Below are positions 11,417-22,593 of a stretch of 64,000 nt of DNA, piece after piece. The first letter of the stretch is position 1. The number at the start of each line of letters is the position of its first letter. The notes under the pieces were generated by a model, which saw only the letters and a list, made by a program, of their open reading frames with translations, made no database searches and was not told the origin of the DNA. Made by a program: the position numbers and the translations under genes. Source of the stretch: Lotus japonicus (Eukaryota > Streptophyta > Magnoliopsida > Fabales > Fabaceae); contig NC_080045.1 in assembly GCF_012489685.1 (NCBI RefSeq), positions 3,229,001 to 3,293,000 of the forward strand. The letters are read 5' to 3'.

Positions 11417-11493
11417 GGATCCAGGTGGATTCGAACCACCAACCTCCCAAACCTTGTAGTTGGGCGCTCATTCCACTTTAAGCTAATGGATCC
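11417..11493 (-). tRNA. tRNA-like sequence, probably a degenerate tRNA gene or tRNA-derived element
   Basis: On the minus strand 77 nt fold at both ends as a tRNA. A perfect 7-bp acceptor stem is formed by GGATCCA and TGGATCC. A perfect 5-bp T arm (GGTGG, TTCGAAT, CCACC) contains an ideal box B, GGTTCGAATCC. The D arm (GCTT to GAGC) is longer than usual, and the anticodon arm (CCCAA to TTGGG) closes a 9-nt loop, CTACAAGGT, so no anticodon can be assigned safely. No CCA tail and no poly-T terminator follow directly. It may be a pseudogene, an organelle-derived tRNA or the head of a SINE. Confidence 0.5.
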
Positions 11494-12800
11494 ATCAAAG
11501 ACTTCAATGATTTACATACTGACAAACATTACTACAAGTGTACTAAAGCTGACATCTGTTTAAACACTAGAAGGGTGATTGTAATATGCCTTACACAATT
11601 TTTTTTATTTAAATAAATAAAATTACTTTAGAAATACTATTTTCTTTAATTGTTTCTGAAAATTATTAATAGATTCCTTCATTGGCATAAATGGTTAAAA
11701 ACTCAAATGTTAACCCCACCCCACCCACATTGCCAACAAAAAAACGAATTCTCAATTTAGCCCATTAAACCTACATGAATTCATAAATCCATAAAGTTAA
11801 TTTTCTTTTGACAAAAAGTCATTATTCAAGCCAACCACATTACTATAGCAGATTTAAGCTTCATAAAGTACTGCAGAGAACTTGTACTGAAAAATATTTG
11901 CTACTCCAAAACTTGCAATCAACAGTATCCAACTGCAACACATACCCTAGTACCTAGATTAAAAACAAAAGGTGATAACATTAGACTTCAATTACTGCAA
12001 ATGAATATTTTCCCTTGGCCAAGGGAGTAAAATTATTAAACTAGATTGCAGATACTCTGATGCTCCGACTCTGATATAATTAGGAGTATGTCCCTGGTTT
12101 ACAATACAAATATTCAGTCCATAAACCTAAAAATTGAAAAGATATTGGTGGATGAGTAACCCCTCAAAATCTATTTAATGTTGCAGAGAACTTCCAACTG
12201 GCAAAAGTGGGATGGAAATTATTCCATAAGCCAACAATATATTCACAAGTAAAAAAAAAAAAAAAAACATAAACTAACAACCAACTTAAAACATAAGAAG
12301 ATTGTCAAGAATTAGTAGGTCTGCACTAAGCTAATAGTGCATCAGATATTCTCAACCAACTTAAAAAACAAAACAATCTCTCAAAAAATAAGTAACTTAC
12401 TATAAGTTCTAAAACAATGTTATATGATTAGGAAAATTATCTGCCTCATGAGATGTGTAAGAAACATTTTTCTTATATGGATTTACATGGTTTTAGAACT
12501 CAGGAAATTATCTTCCACATCTCATGGTTCTAATGTGAAGGAGTCCGGGAAAGGGTGAAAATAAGAAAGTGAAGTGTGAATTGATCAAACCGGAAAAATA
12601 GGAGAAAAGAAAGACTAAGTGGAAATAGAAAGAAAGAGAAGGCTGGAGTAACTGAAACAAAACCCAAAAGGCTGAAAGAAAGCTGTATCTTTGTTCACAA
12701 TGGATATGAAATTCAACTACAGTAATCAAGGAAATATTGTTCACAAGAACTCTAGCACAATGGGTATGAAAATTCAATTATGATGATCAAGGAAATAAAA
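11494..12800. other. Gene-free AT-rich spacer
   Basis: No convincing ORF. An A run lies at 12251-12267. Near 12694-12793 a motif of about 40 bp (CACAATGG.TATGAAA, then ATCAAGGAAAT) occurs twice, about 67 bp apart. Confidence 0.5.
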
Positions 12801-13241
12801 TCATTCACTGAAATCTGGAATAACTCTATGTAGTATGTACATCAAAGAGGCCAAGATTGTACATGCATGAATGATAATCATTTAATTTTTAATGCAGCTA
12901 GCAAAGCCAAAAAATATCTTGAAAAAATCACCAGTAGCAAACATAAACCTGTAAAAACAAAATGAATTGGGTTAGGAACAATATAATCTCAATAGCCAAT
13001 AGAAAAAGACAAACTAAATGTAAATAACTAAATATACAAACCATTTAATAACGGAAGAAAAACACCACCCAATATGTTCCTGTCACATGTGTTACAAATA
13101 ATGAAAGCAATCGTGCCAGATAATGTTATGCATATAATGCAGCAAGTATGAACAGAACGTCCTCCCACAATAAAATAGAGCAATCCCCACAATAAAATAG
13201 AGCAATCCCTAAGAAACAACATCATCCGCCATCAAAATGAC

Positions 13242-13512
13242 TCAGTATAAAGCACCAAACGCAAGAATGCAGATCAGCATCTCCCAAACTTCAGAAAAAT
13301 CCTGCAAAAGTAGATGGAACAATTAATATAACTTTGTTGTCATAAACCAGAAAATATCATTCCGGGTCAAAAAAAACACCTCAAACCAAGGCATCAAATA
13401 AAAATACCTCAAACCAAGGCATCAAATAGCTTATCGTGCCCCACAAAACTGTAGCATCAGTAGGTGATCCTCCGACAAGAACCCTCAGAAAAGTAGCCCA
13501 CGGCTCTGGCAT
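13242..13512 (-). CDS. Candidate small two-exon ORF, 54 aa, unknown
   Basis: ATG at 13512-13510 opens 35 codons to a donor at 13408/13407 (TTTGAG then GTATTT). Acceptor TTTTGCAG leads into an exon at 13301 with 19 more codons and TGA at 13244-13242. The predicted 54-aa product starts MPEPWATFLRVLVGG and ends MLICILAFGALY, a hydrophobic C-terminus that could span a membrane. In the same frame, directly before the ATG, is a TGA preceded by 28 open codons from a possible acceptor near 13595 (…FRRFVQPAICVQFRPL…), so this may instead be a longer gene broken by a stop. I do not recognise the family. A 28-bp direct repeat duplicates the donor region. Confidence 0.3.
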
Positions 13513-13997
13513 TCAGTTATGATTGACAAGAGGTCGAAATTGAACACAGATTGCAGGTTGCACAAAGCGACGAAAGCCAATGTCTATCACAATGGAAAAC
13601 TGCACATACAACCAGCTTCGAAGCTACACTAGATACATTGAAGCTATACTAGGTACATTTTTCACCATAATCCAGTACAAGTGCAACTTATTGCTACATA
13701 ATACAGCAGCATCCAGAGTTCAATCAAACTAAAAGAGCACCATACCGGCATAGTCGTTGATGACTAGTGTTAAACAAAATAATATTGATCATATATAAGT
13801 ATCCATGTTAACCAACATACATCTCTACATGAATGAAAAATCAAACTTTGCAATTTCAATTTCAAGAGATTGGAACGGGAATAAAGTTGGGCTGTACAAG
13901 CGTCTATGACTATATATAGACATAGGCATTTGCAACTTTTACTGCGCTTGTCTTGGATGATATTGTTACATATTAAATGATGATTCAAGGCCACTTA

Positions 13998-14390
13998 GTT
14001 AAATCGAAATGAAAAACTTTCACAAGACAATGCTTCTTAATTTATCAAAATTGAATACAAACCATTGTATCACAAGACATATTGCACGCTTTCTGATTAT
14101 CCAAAATTCATTATCAATTAAGCTATGAAATAAAGATAAGTTATGTATGAGCATATTACATGGATATTAATTCATGACAAATGTGAGGCCACATATAGTT
14201 AAATCGAAACGAAAAACTATTACTTCTATATGACATTATGACTGATTTAATTTCTAAAAGATAATGCTTAATTTATCAAAATTATATACAAAATTCAGCT
14301 ATAAAATAGAGATAAGTTATATATGAGCATATTACCCGAAAAATTGTAATTCATAAATATTAATTCATGACAAATGCGGGGTGCGGGGTA
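13998..14390. repeat. Imperfect tandem duplication, about 200 bp
   Basis: TTAAATCGAAATGAAAAACT near 13999 recurs as TTAAATCGAAACGAAAAACT near 14198. Both copies continue through AATTTATCAAAATT, ATAAGTTATRTATGAGCATA and TTAATTCATGACAAATG. Divergence is considerable, so the duplication is old. Confidence 0.7.
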
Positions 14391-15299
14391 TGAATGATTT
14401 GAAAAAATTGTCAAATTTCATTCTATATGTGGCAAATGAATGTGGGTGTAATACCTTATCGCAGCGTGTAGCTCATCGCAGTCAGTCAGGTTCCAAATCG
14501 ATGACCGATTCACATGTGTGTCACGCACTAGAACGGAGTAAACAATAATAGGAGGAAAGAGGGAGGAAGGGGAAGAGAGAGGGGCAGAGAAGGGGAAGGG
14601 GAAACGCAAGACACACACAACAGGGGAGAGAACTTGGCTGGGCAAATACACAAAAAAAGCCCCAAAACCATGTCTCTCCCCCTCAACACAATAAATATCA
14701 ATTTTATTAAGGTATTTTTGACCTGCCATGCAAGCGCACCTGACATGGCAAAGGTCGAATAACAAACAAACCCTAGCCATCATCTATATCTATCTCTCTA
14801 TCATATCAATATCTATACCTGATCAATATCTATCAATCTAACATACAAAACATGAAACCCCAAAGGATCGTAATCGAATACAACTAAAATTCAAGGATCG
14901 TACCAAACAACTAAAATTATCACAACTCATCTCGCCTTAATCTCACACTGTGCAACGCGAATCTCGCTTCTCTTCCACCGAAACCGCGATCAACAACAAT
15001 CAATCATCATCGCAATTCAGATCTGCAAAAGGAATAATAACAATCGATTAAACGAAATCCAAATATTGAAACAGAGACAATTGAAATTGAAATCGTTAAG
15101 AGAAAAAACAATTTACCTAATCAGATTCACGAACAGAATATCGATTCAACGAAACCAGAGATGGAAGCGTTGAGAACGAGAAAATCTGCATCTGAGAAAG
15201 AGAGAAAACGCGGCAACTGCGATTCACGCGCGGCGAATGTGAAGAGAAGAAGGGGAAGATGAGTTCATATAGTGGGAAGTTGAGGGAATGGACGGTGGA

Positions 15300-18120
15300 T
15301 ATTGATTGGTAACAACTATAGCCAACGGTCCAGATTGGTTGAGTTCGTTTCGTGCGGCAATGCAGCGTTACAAGAGATAGATAGAAATGGAGGAAGGTTC
15401 TGGATGATGATGACCTAGATATTTTCGCCTCTTTCTTACACGTGTTTTATGTTTTTTTTTTCTCTTTGGGCAGTTTGTTTTTGCAAGTTTTCGGCCATTT
15501 AGCTTCTTAATGGGCTCATGTTTAATTTCTGTTGGTTGGGCTGTATCTAATAACCGAAAAACATAGCACCAAATAATATCAAACATTTAAACCTACCAAA
15601 TTTTTTTTATTGACCAAAAAAAACCTACCAATTTTTTTATATATATAATGTCTGAGGCAATTATGTTCGAATCATGTAGTGTTATAGTGATAATAGCTCT
15701 CTTGGCGGTATTTTTTCTTAAAAGAATTAAGCATGTAACACTTGAGCTAATTATCTAATAAGGACACCCTTATTGCGTATTTATGAGGGATGGTAGGGGT
15801 CACGACCCCAAGAATTTTAATTTCTTTGTCCAATATATATAATTTCATGTAGACATTTTTCTATTCTTAGTCCGGCGCTATAAAGATTTTGTAGATTTTC
15901 TATTGTAGTTGCTCGTCCAACCCCTCAAATATTTTGTAGAATTTTAAGTTATAGAGCGCCTTCTTGGTCTTATTCATCTTTTAAACACTGATATTTCATC
16001 ACTAAAGTTAGCTTTGGAGTCATTATTTGCAACTAAGCTTGTCAAGATTACGTAGACAAAGATACGATGGAGTAAGTAATATGCAAGGTGAATTTAATAA
16101 CCACAAAAGCTTGATATTAAAAGAGAATAGTTCTTAGTTCTATATTCATTGCTTCACACGTCAACTCCAATTAGCTTTTGTTATAGTAGTAAAAAACACA
16201 TGTTGCAATTGCATTGTTTTTTTAATGATTCTTTCACACTGATTTTCTCTTCCAACTCATTCCCAACAATTTTGAATTCATATTTATCTTTGTATTTTTA
16301 TCACATCACCTAACATATATAAATCATGTTTCTCTATTCTCTTTCTATATCACTCTTGATGTGAGTGAAATTCAAGTGTCAACAAAACATTATTCTTTTT
16401 TAAAACTAAAAAATAGCATTACAACAAATTTCAGTTTTTTTGAAAAAACATGTCTTGGGCTTTCAAAACACCAACCTTGAGGTTAGCAAAATAAGTACCT
16501 ATATACCCCTGGACTTTGATTTAACCAATTCAATTAATGACTCACAAGTTAAACTACTGATTTGTTAATATGTACTTTGATTGAATCAATGATCGAGTTG
16601 AGTTTAAAGATGCTACTCCTACTCTTAGTATACTTCCTCAAATGCACTGTTATAGTTTGAGAATGAATTGGTTAATTTTTTTTTTTTTTGTCAAAGAATT
16701 GGTTAACTTATGAATTAAGAAATGAGAGTTGTTTCTAGTCTAGAAGGAAATGGACAATTATTCAGCGAAAGTGGAGGCCGTGGCCCAGCCCCTTCTTCCC
16801 GCAACACCTTGGGAGAAACCCAAATGCACTTTAATTTCGTTTTCTGCCCAACTTTAGCTGTGGAGCCAAGCCAAAAGAGGAAACAAGCACTCAAACATCT
16901 TTATTGATTATTAGCTTTTCTTTGCTTAGCACTATTTGACCTTAAATATTTGAATTTGGCTTGCTTGTTTGTTATAACACTTGGCAGCATTAACTTGGTT
17001 ATTCATAAATAATAGTTACTGTGCTAATTAAGTGCTGAATTTGGTACTTTCCATTGAGCAATTTTTTGCCAAAAGGTTGCCCCGGTGCACATTTTGTTTT
17101 GAAATGGATATTTGTGTGGATGCCATTGCTAAGTTTGTCTCCTCTTAAAACGAAGAGATACTTCTTTTTAGTTTAAAAAGATTAAATTAAATTCCAGCAA
17201 ATTGATTGCTACATGGTCATAGGTATAAGACATGGTCTTGTTTAACTCCTTTTCTATGTTTGTTCCCCTTGTTGTCCAATAAATTTTCAGTCCTCTACCA
17301 GATAGATAGTTTGGGAAATAGATGTGAATAAGTTATTTTTAACATTAATGATTGGTGAATCAGTATATAATTGAAAATAAATATGACACCAATTTTTGTG
17401 GCGGTTTTATTTTAAACCCTCACAAAACGTATTTAATTGTTTTTTTTTTAACTTGTGACAGGAAGGTCTCCAACAGATGTCAATGCATGCTAAGGTTGAA
17501 GTCCAAATGAAAGATTGATGGCGCATGGAATGTGCCAAACTTCACTTGGTGAGTTTCTTTGCACCTTTGCTTCTTAGTCCTTACTTGCTCCCCCTAAGCA
17601 AAATAACATTCCACGAGGCACGGGCTTATACAATGTGCTGCTTTTGAGGATGTGATCCAAAATCAAAATGCTTTACTTTGTTTCCCGTTCAAAACCCTCT
17701 CACTTTATGTTAATAATGTGTGACTTGATGCTGGACTAAAAGAATGTTCTTTTATTAGCCTCCAAGTAAAAACTGACTGATATATTTAAATGGTTATGGT
17801 TATATACGAGAATTCAATTTTTTCTAGGTGTTAACCACTAATCAGTATCTCGCTTAACTATTAGCGCATTAAGTAAAAGATTAACTAATAAGTTTGTTCT
17901 TTAAAAAAACTAATAAATTTATTCATTAATAAGAGTTGGAAATCAAATCTCATATCACTTATTCAAAAGACAAAATGCTGATATAACACTTGTTTTGCTT
18001 GCTTATATAGTACTATTAGAGTTCAAATGATCTTACTCAAATGTTGACATTTTGAAATTTAAATGTATCCACATACATTCCTTCATTATGATTCATATTT
18101 TGAATTCCTGAACATATATC
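15300..18120. other. Gene-free spacer upstream of the GH17 gene
   Basis: AT-rich. Short open frames (for example 16722-16907) show no family resemblance. No RNA gene or clear transposon ends were found. Confidence 0.55.
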
Positions 18121-18160
18121 GCATTGGCATTGGCATTGGCATTGGCATTGGCATTGGCAT
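18121..18160 (+). repeat. Hexanucleotide microsatellite (GCATTG)n
   Basis: 6.7 perfect copies of GCATTG in 40 bp, about 150 bp upstream of the TATA box of the GH17 gene, so length variation could affect its promoter. Confidence 0.95.
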
Positions 18161-18267
18161 ATGCTAAGTAAGACACACTAATCAAAATCTACTTTTAAAC
18201 CATCTTGAAAAGCATTGAAAATAACTTCACACTTTCAACTCTACCCGTTTTACCCCCAACCCCTTGC

Positions 18268-18275
18268 TATATATA
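18268..18275 (+). promoter_or_regulatory. TATA box of the GH17 glucanase gene
   Basis: TATATATA, 69 bp before the ATG at 18337, followed by a C/T-rich leader. Confidence 0.7.
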
Positions 18276-18336
18276 TTTCCATTTCCCCCCTTTCTTTCAC
18301 TCAGAAGAAGTTCATTCTTTCCTTGCAAGTTCCAAC

Positions 18337-21300
18337 ATGGCAATCTTGGTCTCTTCCTCTAGAGTCCTTCTACCTATCCTGCCACTCTTTCTCGCATTCA
18401 ATCTTGCAAGTAAGTGTTCTTGAAACCTTGAAATAATCCCACTTACTTGAAACTTATGCACCACTCTTAAGATTCACAAGACCGAGTCGGGTGAGGTGAA
18501 GACAAAATGTTTTTCAACAGTGCTGCTCTTAAGATTCGAACTGTTGACAGTTCAAAGTTCAAACAACCACTTTTTACCACTGGACGAGACGTAGCAAGTT
18601 GAAACTTAGATTTTAGATATTTTGTGTCTTTTAATTTGCTATTAACGTGAACAAGAAAGTGTAGTGATAATTGCCACTATTATTCTGTGCAGATTCTGAA
18701 CCGTTCATCGGCGTGAACTATGGCCAAGTCGCCGATAACCTACCACCGCCGTCAGCCACGGCGAAGCTTCTCCAGTCCACCGCCATCGGAAAGGTCCGGT
18801 TATACGGAACCGACCCGGCGATAATCAAGGCCCTAGCCAACACCGGGATCGGAATCGTGATCGGAGCAGCGAACGGCGACATTCCGGCGCTCGCCTCCGA
18901 CCCGAACTTCGCGAAAACCTGGGTGAGCTCCAACGTCGCTCCTTACTACCCCGCCAGCAACATCATCCTCATCACCGTCGGCAACGAGGTGATAACCTCC
19001 AATGACACCGGCCTCGTGAACCAGATGCTGCCGGCAATACAGAACGTGCAAAACGCCCTCGACGCCGCTTCGTTTGGTGGTGGCAAAATCAAGGTCTCGA
19101 CGGTGCATTCCATGGCGGTTTTGGGTAACTCTGAGCCTCCTTCTGGCGGGAAATTTCACGCTGAATACGACACCGTTTTGCAGGGGTTGTTGTCGTTTAA
19201 CAATGCTACAGGGTCACCCTTTGCTATCAACCCTTACCCTTACTTTGCCTACAAGAGTGACCCTGGTAGACCTGATAACCTTGCGTTTTGCCTCTTCCAG
19301 CCCAACTCGGGCCGGGTTGACCCAAACACCAATCTCAATTACATGAACATGTTTGATGCTCAGGTGAGTCTAAATATGAACTGTGATGGTTACAATTTTA
19401 CTTGAAAATAGCTTATCGCGTGTTTATAAACTGTTTTGAACTTATTTTCATAAATCGCTCATATTAGCTTATGATAAGCACTTATTGCTTAGTTAAGTTG
19501 TTTTTACTTTATAGTAACATAAGTAATTATGTGATTTTACAATTTAACTTGCAAAAATAAATTCTCTCATAAATGTATCCAAATTTAATCACTTAATTTC
19601 AACTCACTTTTGTCAAAATTTATTTTACCAAAATCAATTCTATCACCACTATCGCTTATGACATGTTTATAAACCATATTGAGCTTATTTTCATAAATCA
19701 GTCGGATTCGCTTATGATAAGCTCTTATTGCGTAGTTAGGTTGTTTTTTTTTGGTGCGTGCTTAGTTAGGTTGTTTACCGTACCATTATGTGATTTTACA
19801 ATATTACCTTACAAAAATAAGTTTTCTCATAAATGTATCCAAATTTTAATTTTAATCGCTAAATTTGAACTCGCTTTTGTCAAAATTGATTTTACCAAAA
19901 TCATTTCTATCCACGATCAATTATTAGAATGTTGATCCAATCACACTCATAGTGTCTTTTAATTGTTAATGTATGTTATGATATGTGTCTTGTGCCATAT
20001 AGGTGTTTAATGTTATGTTGTGTTGTGTGCAGGTGGATGCTGTGAGGTCTGCGTTGGATTCTCTGGGGTTTAAGAATGTTGAGATTGTGGTGGCCGAGAC
20101 TGGGTGGCCTTACAAAGGAGACAACGACGAGGTTGGTCCTAGTCTTGAGAATGCTAAGGCTTACAACGGTAATCTGATTGCGCACCTTCGATCCAAGGTT
20201 GGAACCCCACTGATGCCAGGGAAATCAGTGGACACTTACCTCTTTGCTTTGTACGATGAGGACTTGAAGCCAGGACCTGCTTCTGAGAGAGCATTTGGGC
20301 TTTACAACCCTGATCAATCCATGATCTATGATGCTGGCCTCTCCAAGCAACAACAGCAGAGTAGTAGCCCTTCCCCTGTGGTTGCCCCGGTATGGACATA
20401 TATTTGAATTCCACTTGCATAACATGAGTACTTTAATATTATCTTACACTTCTATATATGACCATGGATTGATCCGATGCTGTCATTGATTGAGTAACCA
20501 GCTTAAATTGTTACATGGACATGAAGTATATCTGCATAAAGCATCATTTTTCTTAGTTCTTAATATCTTGAAGCTGTTCTATAGAGTAGTGCTTCTAGTC
20601 TAGAGACTAGTGTTTAACAAAATGTGTTTCTGAATTTGATTGAAGACTCCGGATGTGTCAAATTCTCCAGCGACTCAAACTCAAGTCCCAGTGGTGATCC
20701 CCCCGGTATATATATCTGAATTCCATGCATGATGACTATACTATTATCAATTTATCATTTTTTTTCTATATATAACCTTTGATTAGTCGAATACTGTCAT
20801 TGATTGATTAACCAGCTGAAATTGTTACATGGGCATGAACACCATATATGCATAAAGCATCATTTTTCTTAGTTGTCAATATCTTGAAGCTGTTCTAGAG
20901 TAGTACTTCTAGTCTAGAGACTAGTGTTTAACAAAATGTATTTCTGAATTTGATTGAAGACTCCGGATGTGTCGAAATCTCCAGTGACTCAAACTCGAGC
21001 GCCAACAGGCCCAAGTCCAACGCCAAATAAAGCGGAATCCTTAAACCGACACGACGCCCCCATTTTGCAATCTTTAATCATGTTCACTCTTCTCATCTTA
21101 AAGCTGTTCTAGTGTAGAGTAGCTTGTGGTTGTATTTAATAATGTAATATTTCTTAATTTTATTGAAGACTACTCCGGATGTGTCAAAATCTCCTGTGAA
21201 TCCGACCCCAAGAGTTTCAAGTCCAACGAAACCAAATAATAGTGCAACATGGTGTGTGCCAAAAGCAGGAGTGGCAGATGCAGAGTTACAAGCAAATTTG

Positions 21301-22073
21301 GATTATGCTTGCGGACAGGGGATAGATTGTAGCTCAATCCAACCAGGAGGAGCTTGCTTTGAACCAAACGCATTAGTGAACCATGCTGCATATGCCATGA
21401 ATCTCTTGTATCAAAAGTCTGGGCGGAATCCATTCAGTTGTGATTTCTCGCAAACTGCCACTCTATCAACATATAATCCAAGTATGTACCAATGTGATTT
21501 CTGTTCAACATGCTTTCTGCCTTTCCCATCTTTGAAAGTTGAAACATTGTGGGGTTCGGGCCTTTTTTATTGGAAACATGTTGATAGATATCCCATAAGG
21601 GTGTCTACACTTTAAATACAAAGAAATAATAGGAAGAGCAGGGTTAAATTAATATATGATAAATGATATGATCTGATATGAAGATAGACAGAAAAGAATA
21701 AGTGAAAATATTATTGGGTTGTCAAAAAATTCAGAATTTTTATGTTGTTCTCTAGTGTGAGGCGAAAAAACTGAATAACTAGTAAGAGATTATTTAGTTA
21801 GGTCTCAAGTCTCAAGTCTCAATGCCAAATGCATTGCATGAAAGTTTGATTTGATGTAGTACATTGTTCCACAGGGCACTTTTTTGAAAAAGTTATGATC
21901 ACCGCATCTAGCTTAGATCCGGTCTAATATATATGAACATGGGATTTCTGATTTTTTTTTGCTAAATACTGCTTTGATCATCCCACTAAATCGATGTCCT
22001 CACTTTTCAATCTTTGCTCTTTGTTTATTTTATAGGTTACAATAATTGCGTGTATGCCGGAGGAGCTGCCTAA
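18337..22073 (+). CDS. Glucan endo-1,3-beta-glucosidase (GH17) with X8/CBM43 domain
   Basis: The enzyme hydrolyses 1,3-beta-glucan (callose) in the cell wall. Exons are 18337-18409, 18693-19363, 20033-20389, 20646-20705, 21169-21481 and 22036-22073, totalling 1512 nt (503 aa). All introns are GT-AG and frame is kept. Residues 1-24 or so are a signal peptide (LLPILPLFLAFNLA). The GH17 barrel starts at IGVNYGQVADNLP. Catalytic acids lie in ITVGNEV (Glu123) and VVAETGWP (Glu270). A Pro/Ser/Thr linker follows, partly encoded by the 60-nt exon at 20646. From residue 414 or so is the Cys-rich X8 module (WCVPKAG, YACGQGIDCSSIQPGGACF, CDFSQTATL, NNCVYAGGAA). Size and order match Arabidopsis glucan endo-1,3-beta-glucosidase 7 (from memory). 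The linker region is tandemly duplicated, giving possible alternative isoforms. Confidence 0.93.
19411..19910. repeat. 243-bp tandem duplication in GH17 intron 2
   Basis: GCTTATCGCGTGTTTATAAAC at 19411 and GCTTATGACATGTTTATAAAC at 19654 begin two diverged copies. Both pass through CTTATTTTCATAAATC, GCTTATGATAAGC, TCATAAATGTATCCAAA and ACCAAAATCA. Related sequence (AAAATTGATTTTGATAAAATTG) occurs near 40566, so the unit may derive from a dispersed repeat. Confidence 0.7.
20571..21190 (+). repeat. Tandemly repeated linker exon with its upstream intron, three copies
   Basis: The sequence leading to TTGAAG/ACTCCGGATGTGTC occurs with acceptor ends at 20645 and 20959 (314 bp apart; the flanking intron including CTAGTCTAGAGACTAGTG is copied almost exactly) and again, more diverged, at 21168. 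The first copy has a donor after 60 nt; the second has no donor at the matching place; the third continues into the X8 exon. Confidence 0.85.
20960..21112 (+). other. Possible alternative terminal exon of the GH17 gene
   Basis: Entering through the acceptor at 20959 in the same frame gives 50 codons and TAG at 21110-21112. The tail ends APILQSLIMFTLLILKLF, a hydrophobic stretch after a polar one, resembling a GPI-attachment signal. An mRNA using it would encode about 437 aa without X8. It could equally be a dead exon copy. No consensus donor follows it. Confidence 0.35.
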
Positions 22074-22593
22074 CCTAAAAAACAAGAAAGTAGATACGTG
22101 TGGCCCTTTTTGTTTGTTTAAATTATTCTCTCTTAATGGCTAAGGAATGTTTTTGTTTTGGAGCGCTCTGAAGTAGAAGGGCTTGCATGAAGGTCCTCTA
22201 TTTAGTGTTACCTTTTTTAATGTCTCTGTCAGAAGGAAGCTTCTGTGTTGTGTTGTCTATGATGTGGGTGAACTGTGAATTGTGATGTGTAGTATATGTA
22301 TGTATGTTGAGTCATTATTTAAAATCTCAGGGTCCATGTATATACTATGTTGTACTGGTTCAGTAAAAAGTTTTTCTTTCTTAAGGTTTCGCCAAGTTTT
22401 CAGTTTAGTCTAATAAATTAAGTGTGCCACATACACTTAGTGCATGTTTGGAAGCTCGTTTGATGACAAACACTTATTCTTGATCTTAATGCAGTTTTAG
22501 CATATCATATACGGTGCATTTGCCACATAAGAAAAGCCATCTGGTACAAACTACTTATGTGCTAGATATGGAGCAAACAAACATCACAGTATA
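22074..22593. other. Convergent 3' regions of the GH17 and GDSL genes
   Basis: Holds the GH17 3' UTR (AATAAA near 22410) and, from the other strand, the end of the GDSL transcript. The two genes are tail to tail. No extra gene is seen. Confidence 0.6.

Larger units (their letters stand above)
12830..15250 (-). other. Possible multi-exon minus-strand transcript, mostly non-coding
   Basis: The right end looks like a gene start on the minus strand: a GC-richer stretch at 15130-15300 after a promoter-like region, then donor GATTAG/GTAAAT near 15117, acceptor TTTGCAG/ATCTGA near 15021, donor ATCAG/GTATAG near 14819, acceptor TTTGCAG/GATTTT at 13301 and acceptor TTTACAG/GTTTAT near 12950. Candidate 5' exons contain only short uORFs. 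The only protein-like ORF is the 54-codon one at 13242-13512. It could be a long non-coding RNA or a gene for a small protein with a spliced leader. The assignment rests on splice consensus alone. Confidence 0.3.

Noticed and set aside
14418..14783. 121-codon minus-strand frame
   Set aside because: Composition follows a GGGA/GAGAG-rich tract; Ser/Pro/Phe low complexity with no motif.
16722..16907. 61-codon plus-strand frame in the spacer
   Set aside because: No homology recognised, no promoter or splice context.
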